From Mycoavidus sp. B2-EB (GTDB taxonomy: Bacteria; Pseudomonadota; Gammaproteobacteria; Burkholderiales; Burkholderiaceae): 64,000 nt of DNA. The stretch covers positions 124,001-188,000 of the forward strand of contig NZ_AP021872.1 in NCBI RefSeq assembly GCF_014218255.1. The letters are read 5' to 3'. The notes below the pieces were generated by a model. It saw nothing but the letters and a program-made list of their open reading frames with translations, was not told the DNA's origin and searched no databases. Of the stretch, positions 38,615-48,113 are shown piece by piece. Position numbers and translations under genes: made by a program. Position 1 is the first letter of the stretch, and every line of letters begins with the position of its first letter.

Positions 38615-38734
38615 TCACCCCGTTTAATCATATGTAATGCGCCAAGTCTAAATGATGATTCTCAAAACACCAAATAAACTTGCACAATTATTTATTCTAT
38701 GCAAATAATCTTTTTGAAAGAAAAGAAAGCACTG

Positions 38735-39480
38735 CCCAAGTGATATAAGTCGAGAACAGTTTGAAGCAGGTGTGTCGTAGGCACACAAAACTGAAGCTGA
38801 TGGCGCTTCAATTCGTTAAGCCCTATGTGAAGGCTAACAAGAATGATGCTGCTGACGCTGAGGCAATCTGCGAAGCAGTAGGCCGGCCAAATATGCGGTT
38901 TGTCCCGATAAAAAATATAGAACAGCAAGCGGTACTGGCGTTACATCGAGTACGGCAAGGCTTTGTGAAAGCACGTACGGCGCAGGCTAACCAGATTCGC
39001 GGCTTGCCTGCTGAATTCGGATTGATCATCCCACAAGGCATTGGTGTCATCCAGACTCGAGTACCTGAGCTAGCAATGAATTGCCCGGCGCATTTCGCCT
39101 ACTTGTACAAAGGCTGCTGGACCATCTCAAGGAATTGGACCGTCAGGTCGATGAAATTGAAGCGCAGATTCAAGCCTGGCATCGCAATAATACAGCGAGT
39201 TGCAAGCTTGCGCGCATTCCGGGTATTGGACCGATTACGGCCAGCGCGCTTGTGGCTTCCATAGGCGATACATATCTCCGAACTTTGCTGATACATGGCG
39301 GGCGTTCTGTGATTCGCTACGCCGAGCAGAAACCTGAGGCATGCAGTTGGATCAACGGTGTGGTTAATCGGCGAAACAAGAATGTGGCCGCCGTAGCATT
39401 AGCCAACAAGAATGCACGTACCATTTGGGCCTTGCTGTTCCACGAGTTTACTGGAAGACTTCGAAGAAGAAAACGAGTCC
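38735..39480 (+). pseudogene. IS110-family (IS1111 type) transposase remnant
   Basis: Two frames together cover most of the transposase. 38800-39060 gives QFVKPYVKANKNDAADAEAI, CEAVGRPNMRFVPIKNIEQQ and ALHRVRQGFVKARTAQANQI. After a frameshift near 39100, the second frame reads HLKELDRQVDEIEAQIQAWH and LARIPGIGPITASALVASIGD. It then skips the conserved AWLGLVP block (internal deletion) and ends VVNRRNKNVAAVALANKNAR. The 5' part with the first catalytic Asp is missing. It is dead and lies next to the 3' end of ubiD. Confidence 0.8.
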
Positions 39481-39484
39481 CCGT

Positions 39485-39526
39485 AGTTTGGCCATCTCAC
39501 TTTTGTGCTTGGCCATCAACGGCCAG
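39485..39526. repeat. 42-bp imperfect direct repeat, copy 2 (at the ubiD 3' end)
   Basis: This is the partner of 24296-24337, 34 of 42 identical by hand count, same orientation. It spans the last ten codons and stop of ubiD plus 12 bases downstream, and contains the small palindrome TGGCCATCAACGGCCA. Confidence 0.6.
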
Positions 39527-41047
39527 AGCGAGCTCTTCATATAAAGCATCGATCCGGCGTGTGACGGCTGGGTCCATCGTAATCGGTCGTCCCCATTCGC
39601 GCTGTGTCTCGCCAGGCCATTTATGGGTGGCGTCAAGCCCCATCTTCGAACCGAGGCCGGCGGTGGGCGATGCAAAGTCAAGGTAGTCAATCGGCGTATG
39701 ATCTACCAGTAATGTGTCGCGCGTTGGATCAACGCGCGTGGTGATGGCCCAAATGACTTCTTTCCAATCGCGCAGATTCACATCATCGTCTACGATGATG
39801 ATGAATTTGGTGTACATAAATTGCCGTAGGAACCCCCAAACGCCGAACATGACACGCCTAGCATGGCCCGGGTAGCTTTTTTTAATTTGAACCAGCGCCA
39901 TGCGGTAGCTGCACCCTTCCGGCGGTAAGTAGAAATCTGTGATTTCTGTAAATTGTTTTTGCAGCAAAGGCACCAGCACTTCATTGAGAGCGACCCCGAG
40001 TATCGCGGGTTCATCCGGTGGTTTGCCGGTATACGTAGAATGGTACAACGCCTGCCGCCGCATGGTGATGCGCTCGATTGTAAGCACCGGGAATAAAGCC
40101 TTTTCATTGTAATAGCCGGTGTGATCACCAAAAGGACCTTCGAGCGCGTGCTCATAGCTCGCCGGGCCGGGCGCAGTTGCATCTGCTGTGGGATAGATAA
40201 AGCCTTCTAGCACAATTTCGGCGCGCGCGGGTATGCGTAGTGCGCTTAAGCCAGGCGTTATGCACTTGGCTAATTCAGTGCGCCCGCCTCGTAGCAAACC
40301 CGCAAACTGGTATTCAGAAAGGGTATCTGGCACAGGAGTTACAGCGCCAAGCAAAGTCGCTGGGTCAGCGCCTAGCGCGACGGCGACGGGATAAGGCTGG
40401 CCCGGAAAGGCCAGAGCGAATTCCCGAAAATCCAGCGCCCCGCCCCGATGCGCAAGCCAGCGCATGATCACCTGGTTGCGCCCAATGACTTGCTGGCGGT
40501 AAATGCCGAGATTCTGTCGGGCTTTATTAGGTCCACGCGTTACGGTGAGGCCCCAAGTAATGAGTGGACCGGCGTCGTCCGGCCAGCAGGTCTGGATCGG
40601 GAGTTGAGTCAAGTCAACGTCGTTGCCTTCCCACACAATTTCTTGGCAGGGGGGCGCGCTAATGGTTTTGGGCGCCATATCCCATACGGCTTTAACCAGC
40701 GTTAATAGCTTGCCGGCGTCTTTAAGCCGTTGGGGCGGGGTAGGTTCCTTTAGCGCGCATAGTAAATGACCAATCTCGCGTAGCGAGGCGAGCGCATCAG
40801 TCTCTGTCTGCGCTGCGTCGATACCCATACCCAGCGCAATGCGTCGCGTGGTACCGAATAAATTACCCAGGACTGGCATGGTATAGCCAGTTGGTTTTTC
40901 AAAGAGTAAAGCAGGGCCGCCGGCGCGCAGCACCCGATCGCATAACGCTGTCATTTCAAGGGCCGGAGAAATGGGGGCGCTTACGCGGCGTAGCTCGCCA
41001 AGCGCTTCGAGTTGATGGGCAAAATCGCGCAGGTCTTTATATTTCAT
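39497..41047 (-). CDS. ubiD: UbiD family 4-hydroxy-3-polyprenylbenzoate decarboxylase
   Basis: UbiD uses prenylated FMN to decarboxylate the ubiquinone precursor. The 516-aa protein starts [20 protein letters not shown]. It carries [20 protein letters not shown] (cofactor and metal binding), the catalytic E-x-R-like [23 protein letters not shown] and [20 protein letters not shown]. The final residues [10 protein letters not shown] exceed what I expect of Burkholderia UbiD and coincide with a 42-bp repeat also found at 24296. The tail may have been changed by an insertion. UbiX, which makes the cofactor, is not in the window. Confidence 0.94.
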   Translation of the reverse strand: MKYKDLRDFAHQLEALGELRRVSAPISPALEMTALCDRVLRAGGPALLFEKPTGYTMPVLGNLFGTTRRIALGMGIDAAQTETDALASLREIGHLLCALKEPTPPQRLKDAGKLLTLVKAVWDMAPKTISAPPCQEIVWEGNDVDLTQLPIQTCWPDDAGPLITWGLTVTRGPNKARQNLGIYRQQVIGRNQVIMRWLAHRGGALDFREFALAFPGQPYPVAVALGADPATLLGAVTPVPDTLSEYQFAGLLRGGRTELAKCITPGLSALRIPARAEIVLEGFIYPTADATAPGPASYEHALEGPFGDHTGYYNEKALFPVLTIERITMRRQALYHSTYTGKPPDEPAILGVALNEVLVPLLQKQFTEITDFYLPPEGCSYRMALVQIKKSYPGHARRVMFGVWGFLRQFMYTKFIIIVDDDVNLRDWKEVIWAITTRVDPTRDTLLVDHTPIDYLDFASPTAGLGSKMGLDATHKWPGETQREWGRPITMDPAVTRRIDALYEELALAVDGQAQK

Positions 41048-41155
41048 CGTGTCATTTTAACCTGCCCTAGCCCCAAGTATTCGCTAGGCGTGTCCTCAAT
41101 TAAAAAATTGTGTTAGAAAAAACTGGCTTATCGAACAAAATGAGAGAAAAAGCCA

Positions 41156-41626
41156 GTGAATCGTCGTTATGGGCTACGAGATGACCAATGGGAGCGTATA
41201 AAAGAGCTATTGCCAGGCCGTATAGTTGTCTTAGCCGATACGCTCTTTTTAAAATCGCCGCAGCGTATCGCTGCTTTGATGATGGTAATGATTTTATGCC
41301 TGATGGTATACAACCTTACACAATTTCAGATACGCGCTAAACTCGGGGACTGTGCTGACACATTGCCAAATCAACTGGGTAAACCCACTAGCACACCCAC
41401 CTTGCGATGGATATTCCAGTTAATGGAGGGCATTGCGTTGGTACGCATCTTCAATCATCAACACGCGCTCATCCATGAGGCCGTCTCAAACCTCAACGAT
41501 ATCAGAATTAAGATCATTCGATTGTTCGGGCATACCGCTTGCAAACCGGGTGCCTTCCATCAACTGGAATATCCAGCACAAGGATCCTTTGCGAAAGTCG
41601 CAAATCACCAAACCAGGATGATCTAG
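41156..41626 (+). pseudogene. Chimeric IS remnant: IS5 amino end fused to IS1634-like carboxyl end
   Basis: From GTG 41156 the first 22 codons (MNRRYGLRDDQWERIKELLP) are the start of an IS5-family transposase. At about 41222 the frame switches, without a stop, into sequence like the end of an IS1634/IS4-type transposase. This includes DTLFLKSPQRIAALMMVMIL, CLMVYNLTQFQIRAKLG and KPTSTPTLRWIFQLMEGIAL. A further ALIHEAVSNLNDIRIKIIRL stretch has the family's closing pattern. It is an open frame by chance of fusion, not a functional gene. Confidence 0.65.
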
Positions 41627-41724
41627 CGCCTGTGCTGAATGCACTAGGCATGACGGTAGCCGGATATTCAGTTACCTGAAATATTAGTAAAATGTCAGAT
41701 TAAGTCTTAACTTCTACATATTTA

Positions 41725-43407
41725 CTACTCCACAATTCCCCTCGCAAATCCATAAAAGGAAGATTCATTACCATCATTATCTTTTTGGGCATATGCTTTA
41801 AAAGCATCTCGAATATCTTTTGGCAAAGAATCTTTAATGCTTATTAGGGCCCTAAAAATATGATGTCTTAAAAATCCTATGCTATCTGTAAACTCCACTT
41901 TTTCATTAATGTGAAGGCCCCGTTCATTTATGGGCTCAAACCCATCTTCTGCTAGGGCAACGTTTAAAATACGCATTAGAAGGATTATGTTTCCTTTTAC
42001 CCATTCTTTATCCATCCTTAAATATTCAATTATAGTGGACATCATAGAAGCACTCCAGACCCCGTTTCCCCCTTCTCTCTCTAAAAGCTGTATCAGGAAA
42101 TTTCTTAGTCCTTCTTCATTTATTATGTCTTCTTTTTTTCTCTTGTTTTTATCTGTTATATTCTTTACTAAACGCTCTACTATTCTGCAGCTTATGTAGT
42201 GAGATCTTCTTTTATCCTCTTCAGGAAAAACGCTCAGTTTATCTACAAGATCGAACAGAATTTTAAATTCCTGTGCATGTATAGACCCACTAAGTGCGAT
42301 ACGGATCGCCGTAGGAAAATACTCTTCTCCAGGATTTTCTTCATCATACGCTCTGTAATTCTTAAGCCTTGCAAAGATTTCTGCAATATCCTTTTCTGCC
42401 TGATCCCCAAACGGTCTTACGTTAATGTATTTTTCTATTCTTCCAAAAGCTTTTTCTTTCTCATTATTTACCGCTTCTGGGTTAGAGTTTGCAATAAATG
42501 TAGAAAGAAATTTTTTGGCTTCCCTTAATTCTCTCCTCTTTGTTGCTAAATCTTTCTGTTCATCTATTGTAGAGGCCCTATCAAACCTCACTTTATTAAG
42601 AAATGCTAGTATTGTGGAGGCACTTTCCTTATCCATAGGAGTTGCTTCAGGACTCGTAAGCTTTAAAAAAACCTTCCTGGCTTCCGTCCGCTGCTCCATT
42701 ATATCTCTTTCTGCTACTTCTTGAAACCTTATTATATTAAGGCATTTTTCTATTGTTCTGAAAGCTTCTCCTTTTTCCTTATTTACCGTTTCTTGGTCAG
42801 AGTTTAAAATAATCCTGGAAAGGAAGTCTTTGGTTTCCTTTAACTCTCTCTTCTTTGCTGTTTCATATTCAATGGACGAATAAGAACTTACGTTAACTGT
42901 ATTAAGTGCTGCTAATATTGCAGTAGCACTTTTCTTATCCACAGAAGTTGCTTCAGAATTCATAAGCTTTAAAAAAGCTTTCCTAGCTTCCGCCTGCTGA
43001 TCTATTGCTTCCTTTAAGATTTCATTTTTGATTATTTTTATTTCTACCCCTCGAACAGTAAACGTATATGAATCTTGGGTGTGAGGGGCAAGGGACGTAG
43101 GCACTGTTTGTTTAGAATCGCTCAGATCATCTTTCAAATGAAGTTGCGGTACATCTTCTGATTCTAACTTTATATTTATACGCCCTTGATTAAACTGAAA
43201 GTACGATATATTTTCTTGCTCTCGCTTTATACGTACTGAGCGCGACTCTGAATCTAGATGAGCGCTCTTTCGTTTGGCTTCGGAAGAAACAAGTTCCGTG
43301 GGCTGCGACGCATCTTCTGGCTCTTGCTTTATTGTATTGGTCCTCACTTGATTAGCAGTAGAGGAGACTGGAAGCGAAACGTTGCTATTGATAGGGTTGA
43401 TTGGCAT
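41725..43407 (-). CDS. Putative host-directed effector with sumoylation-type motifs and internal repeat
   Basis: I do not recognise this 560-aa protein. The leader is MPINPINSNVSLPVSSTANQ. Residues 26-85 carry three psi-K-x-E motifs in similar surroundings: IKQEPED (K27), IKREQEN (K61) and IKLESED (K80), matching the eukaryotic SUMO-attachment consensus. Two tandem copies of a roughly 110-residue helical unit follow (QAEARKAFLKLMNSEATSVD and RTEARKVFLKLTSPEATPMD, about 138-245 and 246-355). The last 200 residues are helical. There is no signal peptide or membrane segment. It is very AT-rich and flanked by IS remnants, consistent with acquired DNA. Confidence 0.7.
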   Translation of the reverse strand: MPINPINSNVSLPVSSTANQVRTNTIKQEPEDASQPTELVSSEAKRKSAHLDSESRSVRIKREQENISYFQFNQGRINIKLESEDVPQLHLKDDLSDSKQTVPTSLAPHTQDSYTFTVRGVEIKIIKNEILKEAIDQQAEARKAFLKLMNSEATSVDKKSATAILAALNTVNVSSYSSIEYETAKKRELKETKDFLSRIILNSDQETVNKEKGEAFRTIEKCLNIIRFQEVAERDIMEQRTEARKVFLKLTSPEATPMDKESASTILAFLNKVRFDRASTIDEQKDLATKRRELREAKKFLSTFIANSNPEAVNNEKEKAFGRIEKYINVRPFGDQAEKDIAEIFARLKNYRAYDEENPGEEYFPTAIRIALSGSIHAQEFKILFDLVDKLSVFPEEDKRRSHYISCRIVERLVKNITDKNKRKKEDIINEEGLRNFLIQLLEREGGNGVWSASMMSTIIEYLRMDKEWVKGNIILLMRILNVALAEDGFEPINERGLHINEKVEFTDSIGFLRHHIFRALISIKDSLPKDIRDAFKAYAQKDNDGNESSFYGFARGIVE

Positions 43408-43600
43408 ATTTTTCCTTTGCGATGGGTTTTTTCACAGCCGTTAGAGTCTATGTATGAATTTTCTTGTTAAACAGAGACCATATGGGCGAGATAGGCTAAG
43501 GGACTTAATAAATTATACTGTTTCTGAGTAAAATGTGCGATTTACAGACATCGTTTCACTTTTCTGCAAACCGTTTTTAATGTTTTTTATAGTAAAAAAG
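43408..43600. other. AT-rich upstream region of the effector gene
   Basis: No gene is seen here. The region is AT-rich and should hold the promoter of the minus-strand effector. TATACTG- and TATAGTAAAA-like boxes are present but none pairs convincingly. A ribosome-binding site (AAAGGAAAAA) lies just upstream of the effector start at 43407. Confidence 0.35.
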
Positions 43601-43609
43601 AGTGAGATG

Positions 43610-43815
43610 ATTGGTTCAGTAGGGGTGATGTGGGCGACGGCTCATTGAATTTAAGCCCATTTCGCCCGCTTGTGACTAAAGCGCGTATGGATCACTTTCC
43701 AGTGTCCATAATCAGCGAGAATATCTCGCCAAGGTATTCCCGCCCGATAGCGATACAGCACCGCATCGACAAATAGCCTATTGTCTTTTGGCGCTTGCCC
43801 CAACATGCCCTAAGG
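43610..43815 (-). pseudogene. Fused IS5 and IS481 scraps
   Basis: The minus strand from about 43810 reads MLGQAPKDNRLFVDAVLYRY, then RAGIPWRDILADYGHWKVIH and TRFSHKRA, a core segment of an IS5-family transposase. At about 43672 it changes to GEMGLNSMSRRPHH-type sequence matching the IS481 remnant at about 26900-26950 (EMGLSSMSRRPHNSP). Neither part is complete. Confidence 0.65.
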
Positions 43816-43987
43816 CGCTGAAAATTAAATAGACTCATTGTGGAAGAAAAAAGACAGGCGGAGGAGCGAAACCAAGCCAAGAGAAACGCAGGTCATTTAT
43901 TCAAAAACTCTCTTTTTATTACCAAAAGTAATAGATATGTCTTTGAATAAGATTGACTGGCCATAAAAGCCTGCTAAAATTTTCTAC

Positions 43988-45217
43988 ATGAATGCTCATT
44001 TACCTCCTCCTTCTAACCAACCGACCCTTAGAGCTCCGTTCGCCGCGGCCTTTATAAAGGGGCTACGGGTATGTTATGGATGCTGCTGTCGCTTGGGGCG
44101 GAAATGGGCTTTCCAATTAGGGTTGTGGGGCATGCAGGCGGGGCGCCTGTTATATGCGAAATTTTCGCCTCTGGCGGAAAGAGGCGTTTTAAGATTGATG
44201 TCTGTGCCTGCGGTGCGCGCAACCCTGCATCATAGCGCCCAAATCAGCCGTTACTTTGCTTATTTAGTCTGTTTTATCGTAATCTCGGGTCTCATCTTAG
44301 GTTGGTTGTCGCCTGCTTTGCGGCAAGCGTTCATGGTGCGGCTCGCGCCGCCGGTGTCTGAGATTTCTCAGCCAGCAAGGAGCGTGCTTGAAGTAAAAAA
44401 ACTGGCCAAGGCAATGCCGCTTTCTGCATTTGAAGCACGCGTACGCAAAATCACTTCTGCCCGTATTGCGCCTGACGCGCGTGATGAGCGAGCCTTGGCT
44501 TCAGTAGAAGAACGGAAGTGGGTAGTTGATTATCTGGCGCGTCGTTATCGTGTCGCGCGCGAGCCGCTCAACAAGCTCGTAAAAGAAGCCTTTATTACGG
44601 GCCGAGAATTTGGCCTTGATCCTTTGCTACTCTTGTCCGTCATTGCAATTGAATCTAGATTTAATCCCTATGCGGAAAGTGGCGTGGGCGCACAAGGGTT
44701 GATGCAGGTTATGTCTAAGTTACATGCGGATAAATTCGAGCATTTTGGCGGGGTTGCGGCGGCTTTTGACCCACTGGCTAATCTTAAGGTCGGCGCTCTG
44801 ATTTTAAAAGATTGTATTGTAAGGGGTGGGTCGCTGGCCCAAGGACTGCGCTTATATGTTGGCGCTACTTCAAAATATGATGGTATTTATGGCGCAAAGG
44901 TCCAAGCCGAGCGCGAGCGTTTACGCAATGTTGCGCAAGGGCACGATATCTCTATTCATCTTCCGCAAAAGCCTAGCCGTTCAATAATTCAGGCATATAA
45001 TAAAACGCCCAGAGGCACTGCACTGTCGCGTCCCAAAAGACCGCTTGTGGCAACGGCTTATGCTGCGTCTAAAAATTCCAAGAAAGTTGCCACCGCAACG
45101 GCCTCTCAGCCCCCTAAGATCTTGATTGCCCCAGCCTCACGGGCGGCGCAGCTCGAGCTGGGGGGGAACCATCAGAAAGTGGATGGCAGAGGGGAGTCTG
45201 CTGAGTTGGGCGTATAG
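43988..45217 (+). CDS. Membrane-anchored lytic transglycosylase
   Basis: A 409-aa SLT-domain protein that should cleave peptidoglycan with 1,6-anhydro product formation. A transmembrane helix lies at about residues 93-112 (YFAYLVCFIVISGLILGWLS). The catalytic domain (about 190-320) has LLLLSVIAIESRFNPYAES with the catalytic Glu, VGAQGLMQVMSKLHADKF, and ANLKVGALILKDCI. The last 90 residues are a basic, Ala/Lys/Pro-rich tail. Similar proteins occur in Burkholderia. It is convergent with nusB. Confidence 0.88.
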   Translation: MNAHLPPPSNQPTLRAPFAAAFIKGLRVCYGCCCRLGRKWAFQLGLWGMQAGRLLYAKFSPLAERGVLRLMSVPAVRATLHHSAQISRYFAYLVCFIVISGLILGWLSPALRQAFMVRLAPPVSEISQPARSVLEVKKLAKAMPLSAFEARVRKITSARIAPDARDERALASVEERKWVVDYLARRYRVAREPLNKLVKEAFITGREFGLDPLLLLSVIAIESRFNPYAESGVGAQGLMQVMSKLHADKFEHFGGVAAAFDPLANLKVGALILKDCIVRGGSLAQGLRLYVGATSKYDGIYGAKVQAERERLRNVAQGHDISIHLPQKPSRSIIQAYNKTPRGTALSRPKRPLVATAYAASKNSKKVATATASQPPKILIAPASRAAQLELGGNHQKVDGRGESAELGV

Positions 45218-45241
45218 CAGAAAAATCTTAACGCTATTAAG

Positions 45242-45673
45242 TTAGCGGCCCGCCTGTTTTATTTCAACCGCGCGTAGCTGTGCGGCGAGTTGATCAAGCA
45301 CCCCATTTACATATTTATAGCCATCCGTGCCACCAAAAGTTTTTGTCACTTCGACCGCTTCATTAATGACCACACGGTATGGAATTTCAATATGATGCGT
45401 CAGTTCATATGCGCCGATTAGCAAGACGGCGTGCTCGATTGGAGATAATTCCGCGCTTGGCCGGTCGATACAGGGTGTTAACTGTGTATCCAGGGTTTTA
45501 GCATCGCGGATTACCCCTTGCAATAGCGTATCGAAATGCTCCCGATCCGCTTTGCCAAACCCTGGGGCAGATTGTAACTGGGTGACAATAGCGACAGCGT
45601 CAGCTCCAGTTAGCAGCCACTGATATAGACCTTGTACCGCAAATTCTCGGGAACGGCGACGGGCACTCTTCAT
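45242..45673 (-). CDS. nusB: Transcription antitermination factor NusB
   Basis: NusB binds boxA with NusE and supports rRNA antitermination. The 143-aa protein starts [20 protein letters not shown], includes [20 protein letters not shown] and [20 protein letters not shown], and ends [18 protein letters not shown]; all are family blocks. The start overlaps the ribH stop by 4 bp (ATGA), indicating translational coupling in the riboflavin cluster. Confidence 0.95.
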   Translation of the reverse strand: MKSARRRSREFAVQGLYQWLLTGADAVAIVTQLQSAPGFGKADREHFDTLLQGVIRDAKTLDTQLTPCIDRPSAELSPIEHAVLLIGAYELTHHIEIPYRVVINEAVEVTKTFGGTDGYKYVNGVLDQLAAQLRAVEIKQAGR

Positions 45674-46176
45674 TGGAAGTCTTCCTCGTCTTCCTCTCCT
45701 TCTTCGGGGATTAAAGAAAGATCAATCGCAGTCGATAAATTCGCCATTTCGACGGCAACGCGCGCCACATCACGGCCTTTTTCCGCAATACGGGCGATCG
45801 CTTGTTCTTCCGTATCGGTCGTGAGCACTCCGTTCGCAATTGGAACTTGAAATTCGAGGGCAACTTGCTGAATGCCTGCACTGCTCTGATTTGAAACAAC
45901 TTCAAAGTGATAAGTTTCACCACGAATGACGGTGCCAAGAGCGATGAATGCGTCAAACTCGCCACTGACGGCGAGTTTTTGCAGGGCGTATGGAATTTCA
46001 AGTGCGCCGGGAACGGTAATGCATAGCACATTCTCACTCTCTACCCCCAGCCGTTCAAGCTCTTCAAGGCAGGCATCCGTTAGGCTATTGCCAACCGCTT
46101 CGTTAAAGCGCGACTGCACGATGCCAATAGAAAGGTCATTACCGTCGAGATCGGGTTGATATTGGTTGATTTCCAT
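45670..46176 (-). CDS. ribH: 6,7-dimethyl-8-ribityllumazine synthase
   Basis: RibH condenses the aminopyrimidine with DHBP to lumazine, the penultimate riboflavin step. The 168-aa protein has [56 protein letters not shown] with the catalytic His, and [18 protein letters not shown]. The carboxyl end is acidic ([11 protein letters not shown]). It lies 63 bp after ribBA in the same direction. Confidence 0.95.
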   Translation of the reverse strand: MEINQYQPDLDGNDLSIGIVQSRFNEAVGNSLTDACLEELERLGVESENVLCITVPGALEIPYALQKLAVSGEFDAFIALGTVIRGETYHFEVVSNQSSAGIQQVALEFQVPIANGVLTTDTEEQAIARIAEKGRDVARVAVEMANLSTAIDLSLIPEEGEEDEEDFQ

Positions 46177-46239
46177 AATTTCGGTTTATAAAAATAGTAG
46201 TGTATGAAGCCTAGAGAGCGTCTCAATAGACAATCGCTT

Positions 46240-47364
46240 TTACTGTACAGCAGTTACCCCTGGCATTGGAGCAAAACCTGTCACCTCTAAGCCGTAGCAA
46301 GACATAGCGTGCAGTTTGCGCGGGCTCGAAAGCACATGCATTTTACCCACGTTTAAATCATGCAAGATTTGCGCCCCAACACCATAAGTTTTGAAATCTG
46401 CGGGGCGATGCTTAAGCTGTGCCGCTTTTTCTGGTTGATTGCATGCTTCAAACGCATTAAATAAGTACTCTTTTGAGTCGCTACAGTTCATCAATACAAT
46501 GACACCGCATTCATTGGCTGCGACTTCTTGCAAGGCGGCATGCAGGGTCCAAGAGTGGGTGGCGGCATCGATTTCAAGCAAATCCAATACGGACATAGGC
46601 TCATGCACGCGCACGAAAGTTGTGCGGTCAGGCTGAGGGGCGCCATGCACCAGTGCGATATGCGGCGCTCCGTTGGATTTGTCTCGATAAATAACCGCCT
46701 GAAATACCCCGTACGGAGTATGCATGGGACGTTCGGCCACACGTTCAATGATCGATTCAGTCAGGCTGCGATATTGAATCAAATCTGCGATAGTGCCGAT
46801 TTTAAGGGCGTGTTTAGTTGCAAAATCAATCAGATCAGGCAAACGTGCCATGCTGCCATCGTCATTAATCACTTCACAAATGACCGCGGCCGGCGTAAGG
46901 CCTGCTAGTCGGGTGAGGTCGCAGCCCGCTTCAGTGTGGCCGGCGCGCACGAGCACACCGCCAGGCTGCGCCGCCACCGGGAAAATATGGCCTGGCTGTA
47001 CAATATCTGTTGCCCGCGCATGGCGCGCTACTGCAGCTTGCACGGTGCGTGCGCGGTCTGCTGGGGAAACGCCAGTGGTGACGCCCTGCGCGGCTTCAAT
47101 GCTAACGGTGAAGGCGGTATTATATTGCGTCCCATTATTGGGGGTCATCAGTGGTAAATTGAGCCGCTCGCAATGCTCTTGCGTAAGCGTTAGGCAGACT
47201 AGACCCCGCGCAAAGCGGATCATAAAATTAATGGCTTCGGGGGTTACAAAATCTGCCGCGAGCATTAGATCGCCTTCATTCTCACGATCCTCTTCATCAA
47301 CCAGAATCACCATCCGACCCGCTTTAAGCTCGGCAATAATTTCTTGAGTAGAAGCAATGGACAT
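46240..47364 (-). CDS. ribB: 3,4-dihydroxy-2-butanone-4-phosphate synthase with degenerate GTP cyclohydrolase II domain
   Basis: Residues 1-200 are RibB: STQEIIAELKAGRMVILVDE, DRENEGDLMLAADFVTPEAI, HARATDIVQPGHIFPVAAQ, GGVLVRAGHTEAGCDLTRL. Residues about 205-374 are GTP-cyclohydrolase-II-like, but the zinc-binding Cys cluster (normally CLTGDVFGSLRCDCG) is replaced by EPMSVLDLLEIDAATHSW, so this half is probably not catalytic. The same layout is known in beta-proteobacteria with a separate RibA. I chose ATG 47364 (MSIASTQEI); ATG 47376 adds four residues. Confidence 0.93.
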   Translation of the reverse strand: MSIASTQEIIAELKAGRMVILVDEEDRENEGDLMLAADFVTPEAINFMIRFARGLVCLTLTQEHCERLNLPLMTPNNGTQYNTAFTVSIEAAQGVTTGVSPADRARTVQAAVARHARATDIVQPGHIFPVAAQPGGVLVRAGHTEAGCDLTRLAGLTPAAVICEVINDDGSMARLPDLIDFATKHALKIGTIADLIQYRSLTESIIERVAERPMHTPYGVFQAVIYRDKSNGAPHIALVHGAPQPDRTTFVRVHEPMSVLDLLEIDAATHSWTLHAALQEVAANECGVIVLMNCSDSKEYLFNAFEACNQPEKAAQLKHRPADFKTYGVGAQILHDLNVGKMHVLSSPRKLHAMSCYGLEVTGFAPMPGVTAVQ

Positions 47365-47446
47365 AATGATGGGCAAACGTAAAGTATGAATTTTACGCTA
47401 TTGGCGTCAAAAGAGATATTACTGTTGTCTCTAGTAATGTTTTAGC

Positions 47447-48085
47447 TTAGGGTGCGGAGGTTTTTGAGAAACTCAAAATACGCTCAACATAACGGGCGAT
47501 TAAATCGATCTCAAGATTGACGCGGGTGCCCACTTTGAGTTGCTTTAACGTGGTAACCGAGAGGGTATGCGCGATCAGGTTGATTGAAAACTCACAGCCG
47601 TCAGCCAAATCTTGAACCTTGTTAATCGTTAAGCTTACGCCGTTTACGGTGACCGAACCTTTATAGGCAAGGTAGCGGCCTAGCGCGTGGGGCGCAAGCA
47701 CACGCAGTTCATAGGATTCGCCAGCTGGCGCAAAGTGAGTGACAGCGCCGACCCCATCGATGTGCCCCGCTACTAAATGTCCGCCAAGACGATCATGAGC
47801 GTGCAACGCTTTTTCAAGATTGACTGCGCCGGGTGTATCGAGTCCGGCGGTACGCACGAGGCTTTCGCGAGATACGTCAACGATAAAATGCTGGCAGCCG
47901 TTGGCTGCATGATGTTTTGTGACAACGGTCATGCACGCTCCTTGAAGCGCGATGCTGTCCCCTGGAGAAACATCGTCAAGGCTGAGGGTGCCTGGATTGA
48001 CCGCGAGTCGTACACCAGCGGCGCTGTCGCCAAGCGGGCTGACCGTTTCAATTTGACCAATTGCAGCGACTATGCCTGTAAACAT
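47447..48085 (-). CDS. ribE: Riboflavin synthase alpha chain
   Basis: This enzyme dismutates two lumazines to riboflavin. The 212-aa protein starts MFTGIVAAIGQIETVSP and has two lumazine-binding repeats (SIALQGACMTVV...DVSRESLVRT and KGSVTVNGVSLTIN...INLIAHTLSVTTL), each ending in the family's H/S pattern. I chose ATG 48085, the almost invariant MFTG start. It lies between ribD and ribBA on the same strand, so is probably cotranscribed. Confidence 0.95.
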   Translation of the reverse strand: MFTGIVAAIGQIETVSPLGDSAAGVRLAVNPGTLSLDDVSPGDSIALQGACMTVVTKHHAANGCQHFIVDVSRESLVRTAGLDTPGAVNLEKALHAHDRLGGHLVAGHIDGVGAVTHFAPAGESYELRVLAPHALGRYLAYKGSVTVNGVSLTINKVQDLADGCEFSINLIAHTLSVTTLKQLKVGTRVNLEIDLIARYVERILSFSKTSAP

Positions 48086-48113
48086 TGGATTCAATTTTCT
48101 GGAAATAAAAAAG

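Noticed and set aside
38761..39686. Two overlapping open frames as separate genes
   Set aside because: They are two frames of one broken IS110 transposase, and the second runs on antisense to ubiD.
41156..41626. A 156-aa functional gene
   Set aside because: The frame is a chance fusion of an IS5 start and an IS1634-like end; neither has its catalytic core.
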